Origin: Prochlorococcus sp. AG-347-I04
GTDB lineage: Bacteria > Cyanobacteriota > Cyanobacteriia > PCC-6307 > Cyanobiaceae
Reading direction: 5' to 3'
DNA: 64,000 nt
Assembly: GCA_003281625.1 (NCBI GenBank)
Contig: QCBL01000003.1
Span: 1 to 64,000 of the forward strand
The translations under genes and the position numbers were made by a program. Within the stretch, counting starts at the first letter, position 1. Each line of letters starts with the position of its first letter. Shown here piece after piece: positions 26,465-34,889 of this stretch. The notes under the pieces were generated by a model, which saw only the letters and a list, made by a program, of their open reading frames with translations, searched no databases and was not told the DNA's origin.

Positions 26465-28247
26465 ATTTATATTTATCTATTGCATCATCATCTTCAATTT
26501 GTCCCATATATATAACACCTTCATTAAGTTGGAGTGTAATGAGGTCCCCATTACTGATTTGATGATTATCTATATTATCTAAATTACAAATTGTAGAAAT
26601 CTTTTTATTATTTTTGTTAAACAAAGTATAAACATCATTAACATTTTGGTTCGTAACAATACCGGCTATATTTTTACTCAGTGGAACATTTTTCATTAAT
26701 TCCTTCGGAACAAATAATATTTCTCCAGGGCAAATTAAGGATATATCAAGATTATTTTTAATTATCCTTGCTTTACCTGTAACACCGATTTCCCCTATCG
26801 AAATTCCTCTTGATACGATCTTTCTTACTAAACCAACTTTTATTAAATCTGTAGAACCACTAATTCCAGTTAATGTACCTGCGGTTTGAACTACTAAATC
26901 TCCTTGATTTAGGATACCCATCTCCTGAGCAATTTGCATAGCTAAACTAAAAGTTTTGGCTGTTCTTTCATCATTTTTAACTACTATTGGAGTAACTCCC
27001 CAAACAAGTTGCAATCTTCTCGCTACACCCCTCTCTGTAGTAGTTGCCAAGATAGGTGTTGGTGGCCTGAACTTACTTACATTTCGAGCAGTAGAGCCTG
27101 ATTTTGTTAGAGGTATTATAGCTCCTGCATCAAGTTGTCTAGCTATATTACTTACTGCTGCACTAATAGCATTTGGGATCGTACTGGGTAAGTGGCTTTC
27201 AATAGCCTTAAGCGGATAATCCCTTTCAATTCTCCTTGCTATGGTTGCCATCGTCTCAACTGCCTCTACAGGATAATCACCAACTGCAGTTTCGTTTGAG
27301 AGCATTACAGCATCTGTCCCATCCAGAATTGCATTTGCAACATCACTAACTTCGGCCCTAGTTGGTCTTGGGTTAGAGGCCATAGAATCAAGCATTTGAG
27401 TCGCTGTAATTATTGGGATACCTAATGAATTAGCTTTTCTTATTAATTCCTTTTGTAGAAGGGGAACTTCTTCAGCAGGCATTTCTACACCCAAATCACC
27501 TCTTGCAACCATAACCCCATCACATAAGGGTAATACTGTATCGATTTGATCAATTGCTTCAAATTTTTCTATTTTTGCCACCACAGGAGTTGAATGTCCA
27601 TTTTTATTTATTAAATCTTTTATCTCATTTATATCGGATGGATTTCTTACGAAACTTAGTGCTATCCAATCAACTCCTTCAGATAAACCGAATTTTAAAT
27701 CCTCTTTATCTTTTTCAGTTAATGCTTTTACTGATAATTGAACATCTGGGAAATTGACCCCTTTATTGTTTGAAAGAACACCTCCTACAGTTACCCTGCA
27801 CTCCAAATTATTAGCTTTTATATCAACTTTTTCTACAATCATTTCTATTTTTCCATCATCTAAAAGAATTCTTTTTCCTTCACTAACTTCTTGAGAAAGT
27901 TTGTCATAGGTTACATTCGCAATAGTATTTGTACATTCGACCTCATTTGATGTCAGTGTAAATTTTTCACCTTTTTTAACTTTTACTGGCCCATCTTTAA
28001 AGCGCCCTAATCTTATTTTAGGTCCTTGAAGATCTTGCAATATTCCAATATCTATATCTAACTTTTTTGATACTTCCCTTATGGTTTTTATTCTCTCAGC
28101 ATGATCTTTATGATCTCCATGCGAGAAATTTAATCTGAATGTTGTTACCCCAGCCTTAATTAGATCTGTAATTATCTCATCAGATTGAGTTGCAGGGCCA
28201 ATAGTTGCTACTATTTTTGTTCTTCTTTTTAAATCAATATTCGACAT
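26457..28247 (-). CDS. pyk: Pyruvate kinase
   Basis: Converts phosphoenolpyruvate and ADP to pyruvate and ATP. The 596-residue protein has the TIM-barrel start TKIVATIGPATQS, the DLQGPKIRLG segment (about 69-78), the active-site signature VAKIEKFEAIDQIDTVLPLCDG, and MVARGDLGVEMPAEEVP. The allosteric C-terminal domain follows. An extra C-terminal PEP-utilizer-like mobile domain (about 490-590, with NIAGIVTNQN and PGEILFVPKEL) makes it about 110 residues longer than E. coli PykF; this long form is typical of cyanobacteria and Bacillus. It starts with ATG 61 bases from the divergent MazG-like gene. Confidence 0.97.
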   Translation of the reverse strand: MSNIDLKRRTKIVATIGPATQSDEIITDLIKAGVTTFRLNFSHGDHKDHAERIKTIREVSKKLDIDIGILQDLQGPKIRLGRFKDGPVKVKKGEKFTLTSNEVECTNTIANVTYDKLSQEVSEGKRILLDDGKIEMIVEKVDIKANNLECRVTVGGVLSNNKGVNFPDVQLSVKALTEKDKEDLKFGLSEGVDWIALSFVRNPSDINEIKDLINKNGHSTPVVAKIEKFEAIDQIDTVLPLCDGVMVARGDLGVEMPAEEVPLLQKELIRKANSLGIPIITATQMLDSMASNPRPTRAEVSDVANAILDGTDAVMLSNETAVGDYPVEAVETMATIARRIERDYPLKAIESHLPSTIPNAISAAVSNIARQLDAGAIIPLTKSGSTARNVSKFRPPTPILATTTERGVARRLQLVWGVTPIVVKNDERTAKTFSLAMQIAQEMGILNQGDLVVQTAGTLTGISGSTDLIKVGLVRKIVSRGISIGEIGVTGKARIIKNNLDISLICPGEILFVPKELMKNVPLSKNIAGIVTNQNVNDVYTLFNKNNKKISTICNLDNIDNHQISNGDLITLQLNEGVIYMGQIEDDDAIDKYKYV

Positions 28248-28308
28248 ATATAGATAATATTGCTAGATATAAATAAATTTAACATATGCAAAGTTAGTTA
28301 TTTAACTC

Positions 28309-28638
28309 ATGGATTTTAAAACTTATCAGAAAAAAGCTAGAGAAACAGCACAATATCCAGATTTAGGCTCAAATAATATTTATCCAACCCTTGGGTTAGT
28401 TGGAGAGGCTGGTGAGGTGGCAGAAAAAGTGAAAAAAGTTATAAGAGATAAGAATGGAATTTTTGATAAAGAATCAAAATTAGGTATTAAAAAAGAGTTA
28501 GGAGATGTTTTGTGGTATATATCAAATCTTTGTACAGAATTAAATTTCAGTTTAGAGGATGTTGCATTACAAAACCTTGAAAAATTAAAATTAAGAGTTG
28601 CTAAAGGGAAGATAAGAGGTTCAGGAGATGATAGATAA
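28309..28638 (+). CDS. MazG-like NTP pyrophosphohydrolase
   Basis: A 109-residue all-alpha NTP-pyrophosphatase of the MazG type, which hydrolyses (d)NTPs to monophosphates and may clean up damaged nucleotides. The metal-binding acidic pattern is present: GLVGEAGEVAEKVKK (about 31-45) and KELGDVLWYISNLC (about 64-77). It has the length of the single-domain MazG-like group, not of full MazG. It stands alone between the divergent pyk and the convergent yggT, whose stop is two bases away. Confidence 0.88.
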   Translation: MDFKTYQKKARETAQYPDLGSNNIYPTLGLVGEAGEVAEKVKKVIRDKNGIFDKESKLGIKKELGDVLWYISNLCTELNFSLEDVALQNLEKLKLRVAKGKIRGSGDDR

Positions 28639-28640
28639 AT

Positions 28641-28925
28641 TCAGCTATAACCTAAGCTGGCATACTGGAGATTTGTAATTAAATTTTGAATAACATTTAA
28701 AAGTAAAAAAGCTAATAAAGATGAAATATCAAATCCACCTATTGGAGGGATAATACCTCTAAAAATGTTCAAATATGGATCTGTGATAGAAGTCAATGCA
28801 GATAAAATACCGTTACTCCAATCAATACCTGGAAACCATGTAAGTAAAATTCTTATTATCAAAATGAAAGAATAAATTGATAAAGTTTGGCCTAGAACTG
28901 CAAAAATCTCAGATAACATCATCAT
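28641..28925 (-). CDS. YggT family membrane protein
   Basis: A 94-residue protein with two membrane helices (about 8-30 and 66-90) around the conserved loop LLTWFPGIDWSN...LTSITDPYLNIFRGIIPPIGGFDIS. This is the YggT/Ycf19 hallmark; plastid and cyanobacterial relatives affect thylakoid organisation and cytochrome assembly, while the bacterial role remains unclear. Several tandem ATG codons (28925, 28922, 28919) are possible starts. It lies 32 bases after scpB on the same strand. Confidence 0.9.
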   Translation of the reverse strand: MMMLSEIFAVLGQTLSIYSFILIIRILLTWFPGIDWSNGILSALTSITDPYLNIFRGIIPPIGGFDISSLLAFLLLNVIQNLITNLQYASLGYS

Positions 28926-28957
28926 TATGTAATTAAACCTATCCTAACATTTACTTA

Positions 28958-29494
28958 TTATTGCTGCTTATTATTACTGCTTCCTATATTTTGGAGGTAT
29001 TCATTACTTACAGCAAAAGTTTGAAAAAACTTTTCTGATAATGTTAACCAATATGATCTACCATCTTTTTGCTTCCTTTTGACGATAAACTTTTTTTCTA
29101 ATAATTCTTTAATATGATCATAAGCTCCGGAACCACGAAGTAGTATAAGATCCGATTGCAGAATCTTTTTTTTGATTGCAATCGTTGCCAGTGTCCTTAA
29201 TTCGGATGTTTTTAAATCAGATGGAAGTAAATCATCTACGAATTCATTAAGACTAGTTTTTAATTCGAGAGAAAAACTATTATCAACATCATTTAATTCA
29301 ATAGCTGAGTTTGGATTAGAGTATTTATTTTTTAGATCTTTAATTGCATCATTTATTGAGTTGATATCAGCATTAGTAATTTCTGATAAATCCTTTTTTG
29401 TTATTGGTCTGCCTTTCAAATATAGAACTGCTTCAACTTTAGTAACTAGATCTATATCAGATATTGGGGTGGAATTCAGATCAGATTGATTAAT
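28958..29494 (-). CDS. scpB: Segregation and condensation protein ScpB (non-standard start codon)
   Basis: ScpB is the winged-helix kleisin partner of SMC-ScpA in chromosome compaction. Homology runs upstream of the first standard start (TTG at 29419): the preceding in-frame codons read DIDLVTKVEAVLYLKGRPIT, the conserved ScpB N-terminus. From the stop at 29503-29501 to 29419 there is no ATG, GTG or TTG. The best start is ATT at 29494 (INQSDLN...), with AGG nine bases before it; CTG at 29479 is an alternative. Downstream, SELRTLATIAIKKKILQSD and the second winged helix LRGSGAYDHIKELLEKKFI are intact. It lies 37 bases after ilvA. Confidence 0.82.
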   Translation of the reverse strand: MNQSDLNSTPISDIDLVTKVEAVLYLKGRPITKKDLSEITNADINSINDAIKDLKNKYSNPNSAIELNDVDNSFSLELKTSLNEFVDDLLPSDLKTSELRTLATIAIKKKILQSDLILLRGSGAYDHIKELLEKKFIVKRKQKDGRSYWLTLSEKFFQTFAVSNEYLQNIGSSNNKQQ

Positions 29495-29531
29495 TTTTAA
29501 TTACCTAAATCCCTCTTAATTTACCTTAAAT

Positions 29532-31073
29532 TTAATCTGATGCACCAAGGAATAATTTATATGTATCGTTTTGAGTTTCATCCCAGAATTTATAGCCTAA
29601 AATTCTTACAAATTTATTCCACTCTAAAATTTCATTTCTATCGATTAATACACCGATAACAATTTTCCCTACATCAGCACCATAATTTCTATAGTGAAAT
29701 ACACTAATAGACCAATTAGATTTCATATTATTTAAGAAATTTATCAATGCTCCAGGTCTTTCAGGAAACTCAAATCTGTATAGTAACTCTACAAAGTTTT
29801 TATTATCGATTTTTTTAAATTTCGTTGGTAATCTCCCACCTACCATATGTCTTAGATGATTTTTAGATAATTCATCATCACTTATGTCAATAAATGGGTA
29901 CTCCGAATTTCTAAATTCATTTAAGAGATTTTTTTTATCATTTAACCCATAGACTTGAACTCCTACAAATATCTGGGCATTCTCAGAATTTGACATCCTA
30001 TAGCTAAATTCAGTTAAATTTCTATTATTAAGTAACTTACAAAAATCAATTAAACTACCAGCACGCTCAGGTATTTCAACAGCCATCATTACTTCTTTAC
30101 ACTCTCCAAGTTCCGCTCTTTCTGCTACAAATCTAAGTCTTTCAAAATTCATATTTGCACCACATGCAATTGCAACCATTTTTCTATTAGAAAGCTTCGA
30201 AGTTAAAATATCTTTTTTCATTCCCGCAATTGATAATGCTCCTGCTGGTTCTAGTATTGATCTAGTATCCTCAAATACATCTTTTATAGCAGCACATATT
30301 TCATCAGTATTAACCCTAATCATCTTATCTATATATTTTCTGGCAATTTCAAAAGTATTTTGGCCAATTTTTTTAACAGCCACTCCATCTGCAAATTGAC
30401 CGACAGAGGATAATTCAACAATTTTTGATTCTTCCAAGGATTTTGTCATAGCGTCTGCGTCTTCAGGTTCTACGCCAATTATTTTTACTTCAGGCCATAT
30501 TTTTTTAATGTATGAGGATATTCCTGATATTAATCCACCACCACCAACAGCAATATAAATGGCATACGGTTTGTCCTTTAGTTGCTGTTCAAGTTCAATA
30601 GCTATAGTCCCTTGTCCTGCTATTACATCTGGATCATCGAAGGGATGAATAAAGGATAAATTTCTCTCTTGGCTAATCCTTATAGCCTCTTTATATGTTT
30701 CATCATAATTATCCCCATGCAAAATAACTTTAGCTTTTAGATTTTTAACTGCATTAACTTTTACTAGAGGTGTTGTAATGGGCATTAATATAGTTGCTTG
30801 GCAATTTAGCTTGAGAGCACTAAGGGCAACCCCTTGAGCATGATTGCCAGCACTTGATGTGATTACTCCCTGCGCGAGTTGTGAAGCAGCGAGTTTACTC
30901 ATTTTGTTATATGCACCTCTTATTTTGAATGAAAATACATCTTGAAGATCTTCTCTTTTTAGGAAAACTTCGTTATTAAGTTTATTACTTAAATTATGCG
31001 CTTTCTCTAATGGTGTTTTTTTTGCTACTTCATAGACTTCAGCCTGAAGTATTTTTTCAAAATAATCATTCAT
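29532..31073 (-). CDS. ilvA: Biosynthetic threonine dehydratase
   Basis: Deaminates threonine to 2-oxobutyrate, the committed step of isoleucine synthesis, normally inhibited by isoleucine. The 513-residue protein has the PLP domain with FSFKIRGAYNKM (Schiff-base lysine, about 48), SAGNHAQGVA (about 74) and the glycine-rich VGGGGLISGI (about 176). Two C-terminal ACT-like regulatory domains follow (about 325-405 and 420-510, each opening with IPERAGSLIDF or FPERPGALINF). Length and domains match the allosteric, biosynthetic form. An ATG at 31073 is used. Confidence 0.97.
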   Translation of the reverse strand: MNDYFEKILQAEVYEVAKKTPLEKAHNLSNKLNNEVFLKREDLQDVFSFKIRGAYNKMSKLAASQLAQGVITSSAGNHAQGVALSALKLNCQATILMPITTPLVKVNAVKNLKAKVILHGDNYDETYKEAIRISQERNLSFIHPFDDPDVIAGQGTIAIELEQQLKDKPYAIYIAVGGGGLISGISSYIKKIWPEVKIIGVEPEDADAMTKSLEESKIVELSSVGQFADGVAVKKIGQNTFEIARKYIDKMIRVNTDEICAAIKDVFEDTRSILEPAGALSIAGMKKDILTSKLSNRKMVAIACGANMNFERLRFVAERAELGECKEVMMAVEIPERAGSLIDFCKLLNNRNLTEFSYRMSNSENAQIFVGVQVYGLNDKKNLLNEFRNSEYPFIDISDDELSKNHLRHMVGGRLPTKFKKIDNKNFVELLYRFEFPERPGALINFLNNMKSNWSISVFHYRNYGADVGKIVIGVLIDRNEILEWNKFVRILGYKFWDETQNDTYKLFLGASD

Positions 31074-31144
31074 ATATATATTTTTAGCATTAATTATTAA
31101 TCTAATAAAACATTACATGATCTATTTCAAAAAAAATACTCATT

Positions 31145-31173
31145 TTGCACCTCGGCGTTTTAGATTATATAGA
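31145..31173 (+). promoter_or_regulatory. Candidate sigma-70-type promoter of dxs
   Basis: TTGCAC (31145-31150) and TATAGA (31168-31173) are separated by exactly 17 bases, an almost ideal -35/-10 pair in a very AT-rich genome. A start around 31180 would leave a leader of about 10 bases before the dxs ATG. It is supported by sequence pattern only. Confidence 0.45.
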
Positions 31174-31189
31174 TACCAATTTTTGTTAA

Positions 31190-33079
31190 ATGCTTTTAAG
31201 TGAGTTAAGTCATCCAAATCAACTTCATGGCTTAACAGTTTCACAATTAGAGGAAATTGCTTGTCAAATTAGAGAAAGACATCTTCAGGTAGTATCTACT
31301 AGTGGAGGACATCTTGGTCCTGGATTAGGAGTCGTTGAGTTGACATTGGCTTTATATCAAACTCTTGATCTTGATTTTGACAAAGTTGTCTGGGATGTAG
31401 GACATCAAGGTTACCCTCATAAATTAATTACAGGACGTTTTAGTCAATTTGATTCTCTAAGGCAACAAAATGGAGTCGCTGGATATTTAAAAAGAAGTGA
31501 AAGTAAATTTGATCATTTTGGTGCTGGACATGCAAGTACTTCTATTTCTGCTGCTTTAGGAATGGCAATAGCAAGAGATAGAAAAGGTGAAAATTATAAA
31601 TGTGTCGCAGTTATTGGTGATGGAGCACTAACTGGAGGAATGGCATTAGAAGCTATCAATCATGCAGGTCACTTACCAAATACCCCTTTAGTTGTAGTAT
31701 TGAACGATAATGACATGTCTATTTCACCTCCGGTTGGAGCCCTTTCATCTTACTTAAATAAGGTTAGAGTTAGTCCACCATTGCAATTTTTGTCCGATAG
31801 TGTTCAAGAAAGTGTAAAAAATATTCCCTTAATTGGTAAGGATATCCCAGAAGAACTCAAAAATATTAAAGGAAGCGTTAGAAGACTATCTGTGCCAAAG
31901 GTTGGAGCTGTTTTTGAAGAACTTGGATTTACATATATGGGTCCAATTGATGGTCATGATATTGGTAACTTAGTTAAAACCTTTAACGCTGCACATAAAC
32001 TTAAAAGACCTGTACTTGTTCATGTTGTCACAACAAAAGGGAAGGGTTATCCATATGCAGAAGCCGATCAGGTTGGATATCATGCACAGTCTGCATTTGA
32101 TCTTACAACTGGAAAATCTATACCATCCAAGAAACCTAAACCTGTTAGTTATAGTAAGATATTTGGTCAAACCTTATTAAAAATATGTGAGCAAGATAGC
32201 AAAGTCGTTGGTATTACAGCTGCAATGGCTACAGGTACTGGTTTAGATATATTGCAAAAAAATATTCCTGATCAATATATCGATGTAGGAATAGCAGAAC
32301 AACATGCAGTTACTCTTGCTGCAGGAATGTCTTGCGATGGTCTTAAACCTGTTGTAGCTATTTATAGTACTTTTCTTCAACGTGCTTTCGACCAATTAAT
32401 TCATGATGTAGGGATACAAAATTTACCTGTATCATTCGTACTTGATAGAGCTGGGATAGTCGGGGCTGACGGTCCTACTCACCAAGGTCAGTACGATATC
32501 AGTTATATGAGATCTATACCTAATTTTGTGTTGATGGCTCCAAAGGATGAGTCGGAATTGCAGAGAATGTTGATAACTTCAATAAATCATAATGGTCCTA
32601 CAGCTATAAGAATACCTAGAGGCTCAGGATTAGGAGTGGCTGTAATGGATGAGGGTTGGGAACCTTTGAATATTGGTGAAGCTGAAATACTTGAAGAGGG
32701 AGAAGATATTTTAATTATTGCTTATGGTTCAATGGTCGCATCAGCAATCGAAACAGCAAAGATCTTAAAAAATATGAATATTAATGCATGCATTGTTAAT
32801 GCAAGATTTGTTAAACCTCTCGATAAAAATCTTATTATGCCTTTAGCTAGTAGGATTCAAAAAGTTGTAACCATGGAAGAAGGAACCTTAATAGGTGGAT
32901 TTGGTTCCGCAATAGTTGAATTATTTAACGATAATGAATTGAACATTCCTGTATACAGAATAGGTATACCCGATGTTTTAGTCGATCATGCATCACCTGA
33001 TCAGAGTAAAGAAAAACTAGGTCTTATGCCTGATCAGATGGCAGATAAAATTTTTAAGAAATTTAAGTTATTTAATTAA
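31190..33079 (+). CDS. dxs: 1-deoxy-D-xylulose-5-phosphate synthase
   Basis: Condenses pyruvate and glyceraldehyde-3-phosphate with thiamine diphosphate, the first and flux-controlling step of the MEP isoprenoid pathway. The 629-residue protein has [17 protein letters not shown] (about 36-52), the ThDP motif [18 protein letters not shown] to LNDNDMSI (about 143-175), the catalytic Glu in [15 protein letters not shown] (about 364-378), and the transketolase C-domain. It is preceded by a promoter-like TTGCAC-N17-TATAGA. It is divergent from ilvA and convergent with psaK. Confidence 0.98.
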   Translation: MLLSELSHPNQLHGLTVSQLEEIACQIRERHLQVVSTSGGHLGPGLGVVELTLALYQTLDLDFDKVVWDVGHQGYPHKLITGRFSQFDSLRQQNGVAGYLKRSESKFDHFGAGHASTSISAALGMAIARDRKGENYKCVAVIGDGALTGGMALEAINHAGHLPNTPLVVVLNDNDMSISPPVGALSSYLNKVRVSPPLQFLSDSVQESVKNIPLIGKDIPEELKNIKGSVRRLSVPKVGAVFEELGFTYMGPIDGHDIGNLVKTFNAAHKLKRPVLVHVVTTKGKGYPYAEADQVGYHAQSAFDLTTGKSIPSKKPKPVSYSKIFGQTLLKICEQDSKVVGITAAMATGTGLDILQKNIPDQYIDVGIAEQHAVTLAAGMSCDGLKPVVAIYSTFLQRAFDQLIHDVGIQNLPVSFVLDRAGIVGADGPTHQGQYDISYMRSIPNFVLMAPKDESELQRMLITSINHNGPTAIRIPRGSGLGVAVMDEGWEPLNIGEAEILEEGEDILIIAYGSMVASAIETAKILKNMNINACIVNARFVKPLDKNLIMPLASRIQKVVTMEEGTLIGGFGSAIVELFNDNELNIPVYRIGIPDVLVDHASPDQSKEKLGLMPDQMADKIFKKFKLFN

Positions 33080-33113
33080 AATTTTAATAAATAAATATTT
33101 AGTAAATAAGTAT

Positions 33114-33374
33114 TTATAAAACACCTCGTGAGGCTAACCCTAAGATTGCTCCAATTCCGAAAATATGACCTAGGCAATTAGCACCTACAACTGATGCGTG
33201 ACTTAAACCGCCAAAAAATTTTGAGTTAGGTATTTCAAAACCTTCATTAGGTTTTCTTATTGTTGCTCTAGCAATTGCATAAGCAAAAACATTACATGCA
33301 ATCATTACGACGGCACACTTTGGAGACCAAGAAAAAGTCGCTGGATCTGCAGCTGCAAATAATGTAGTAAACAT
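33114..33374 (-). CDS. psaK: Photosystem I reaction centre subunit PsaK
   Basis: A peripheral two-helix subunit at the edge of photosystem I, involved in antenna coupling. The 86-residue protein matches the family: TFSWSPKCAVVMIACNVFAYAIARATI (first helix, about 13-39), a basic loop with RKPNEGFEIPN, then GGLSHASVVGANCLGHIFGIGAILGLASRG (second helix, about 54-83). An ATG at 33374 is used. It is transcribed alone, 67 bases after the stop of the DUF3593 gene. Confidence 0.96.
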   Translation of the reverse strand: MFTTLFAAADPATFSWSPKCAVVMIACNVFAYAIARATIRKPNEGFEIPNSKFFGGLSHASVVGANCLGHIFGIGAILGLASRGVL

Positions 33375-33440
33375 AAAAAATCGTTATTTTCATATATTGT
33401 CTAATACTTTTACCTAAAAAACACAAAATTGTAAAAGGTC

Positions 33441-33776
33441 TTAAGAGTTGTTTACTTCTAAGCTATTTAACAACTTTATAAATCCAAACAAAATAACAAA
33501 ATCACTTAGAGTTAGGAAGGATTCTGCAAAGCCATGTAGGGAGTCAACCTCTACAAGGGTTTTATCATAGATATTTAGTGTGAATATAGATACCAATATA
33601 GTTATGAATACGAATAAAACAGTTAAGGAAAATCCTGTTTTTACAAAAACATTAATAGATTTGATTTTAAATAAGTAAAACAAAAATATTGCATATGGAA
33701 TTATTGATGCTGCAAACAATAATGTGTTATCAATTGAACTTAATTTTTCTATAAATTTAAAAAATAAATCAATCAT
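33441..33776 (-). CDS. DUF3593 membrane protein (cyanobacteria/plastid)
   Basis: A 111-residue protein with three hydrophobic helices (about 17-37, 43-66 and 85-105) and the conserved-looking SLHGFAESFLTLSDFVILFGF near the C-terminus. This matches the DUF3593 family of cyanobacteria and chloroplasts, of unknown role. It overlaps the DUF2499 gene by eight bases; the two families recur side by side in cyanobacteria, which implies a shared membrane complex or pathway. The family assignment is from recollection of pattern and pairing. Confidence 0.75.
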   Translation of the reverse strand: MIDLFFKFIEKLSSIDNTLLFAASIIPYAIFLFYLFKIKSINVFVKTGFSLTVLFVFITILVSIFTLNIYDKTLVEVDSLHGFAESFLTLSDFVILFGFIKLLNSLEVNNS

Positions 33777-34071
33777 AAGTCTCTTTTCCTTTAAAAATTA
33801 TTATTGCAGCTAAGGCTAATGTTGAATTTCCTATAAATGTAAATATTCCTTGAAGTGATACTAGACCGTAAAGATTTTCTTGGTTGTCATAGATATGCCA
33901 GGTGATCGCACACATAGCACCTATTAAGTTTGGGATCATAGCTATGCTTAACCAAAAAAATAAATTATATTTTTTATATTTAGAAATCTTGTTTATGGTG
34001 AATATAGCAAAAATCCATTCTATTACTGATGAGATATGTATTAACCAAGTACCAAATGATAATTCGTGCAA
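33769..34071 (-). CDS. DUF2499 membrane protein (cyanobacteria/plastid)
   Basis: A 100-residue protein with about three membrane helices and the family hallmark motifs LSFGTWLIHISSVIEWI (3-19) and NLIGAMCAITWHIYDN (about 48-63). DUF2499 is confined to oxygenic phototrophs and its function is unknown. A TTG start at 34071 gives the full N-terminal motif. It overlaps its partner DUF3593 gene by eight bases and starts only three bases after the peroxiredoxin stop, so the three genes form one transcription unit. Confidence 0.78.
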   Translation of the reverse strand: MHELSFGTWLIHISSVIEWIFAIFTINKISKYKKYNLFFWLSIAMIPNLIGAMCAITWHIYDNQENLYGLVSLQGIFTFIGNSTLALAAIIIFKGKETYD

Positions 34072-34074
34072 AAT

Positions 34075-34608
34075 TTATAATTTTTTCTTTAAAACGTTGA
34101 GAACTTCTTTAGCATGATTTAAAGGTAAAACACTTATCCATCTATAAGAAATTATCCCATCTGGAGAAATCAAAAAAGTATTTCTATCTGAGAATGGAGG
34201 TATCCAGGAACCATATTTATCACTAATAATTCCGTCAGGATCAGATAATAAAGTGTAGTTTATGGATTTCTCGCTGCAGAAACTTTCATGAGAATCTTGA
34301 TTATCAGCGCTTATGCCAACAATTTCGGCATTATATTTTGAAAAATCTTTTTTTAATTCCGAAAAACCTTTAGCTTCAAGAGTGCAACCTGCTGTAAAGT
34401 CTTTTGGATAAAAATACATAACTAGCCACTGTCCTTCAAAATCACTTAATTCCCATGTTTTTTTTGTTTTTATGTTTTTATTAAAACCTTCTAATTGAAA
34501 GTTAGGAGCATAATCACCAACTTCAGGAGCAAAATCAAAAGATAAGGCTGAATTACAATTAAAGAAAAGACTAAATGTTATTAATATACCTACAACTAAA
34601 TTTTTCAT
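34075..34608 (-). CDS. Exported peroxiredoxin (PrxQ/Bcp type)
   Basis: Thiol peroxidase that reduces hydroperoxides. From the ATG at 34608 (177 aa) it has a signal peptide (about 1-23), so it acts in the periplasm or thylakoid lumen. The thioredoxin-fold core shows VGDYAPNFQLEGFN (about 30-43), the peroxidatic cysteine in YPKDFTAGCTLEAKGF (about 74-89), and VGISADNQDSHESFCSEK with a possible resolving cysteine. The missing TC immediately after the first Cys is normal for this group. It precedes the DUF2499/3593 pair and follows rpmB by five bases. Confidence 0.9.
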   Translation of the reverse strand: MKNLVVGILITFSLFFNCNSALSFDFAPEVGDYAPNFQLEGFNKNIKTKKTWELSDFEGQWLVMYFYPKDFTAGCTLEAKGFSELKKDFSKYNAEIVGISADNQDSHESFCSEKSINYTLLSDPDGIISDKYGSWIPPFSDRNTFLISPDGIISYRWISVLPLNHAKEVLNVLKKKL

Positions 34609-34613
34609 CAAAT

Positions 34614-34850
34614 TTAGAATTTATTTAAATCAACTCCATTTGTTTTGGCAAATTTATCTAATCCTACTTTTTGTACAGATTTTAGTGCTTTGGTACTAAT
34701 TTTTAAATTTACCCATTTTTTGCCTTCTTCCCACCAAAGTCGCCTTTTTTGGAGATTAACTTGTTGTAATTTTTTTGTACGAATATGTGAGTGACTCACC
34801 GCCATCCCATTATTAGCTTTTGCACCTGTCAGTTCGCAAACTCTTGACAT
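34614..34850 (-). CDS. rpmB: 50S ribosomal protein L28
   Basis: A structural protein of the large ribosomal subunit. The 78 residues match L28: [21 protein letters not shown] at the start, then [40 protein letters not shown]. The zinc-ribbon cysteines of the C+ form are absent apart from C5. An ATG at 34850 lies 39 bases after the htpG stop, and a peroxiredoxin gene follows within five bases. Confidence 0.97.
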   Translation of the reverse strand: MSRVCELTGAKANNGMAVSHSHIRTKKLQQVNLQKRRLWWEEGKKWVNLKISTKALKSVQKVGLDKFAKTNGVDLNKF

Positions 34851-34889
34851 ATTTTTTGAGTTATATCTGTAAAAATTTTAACACACCAC

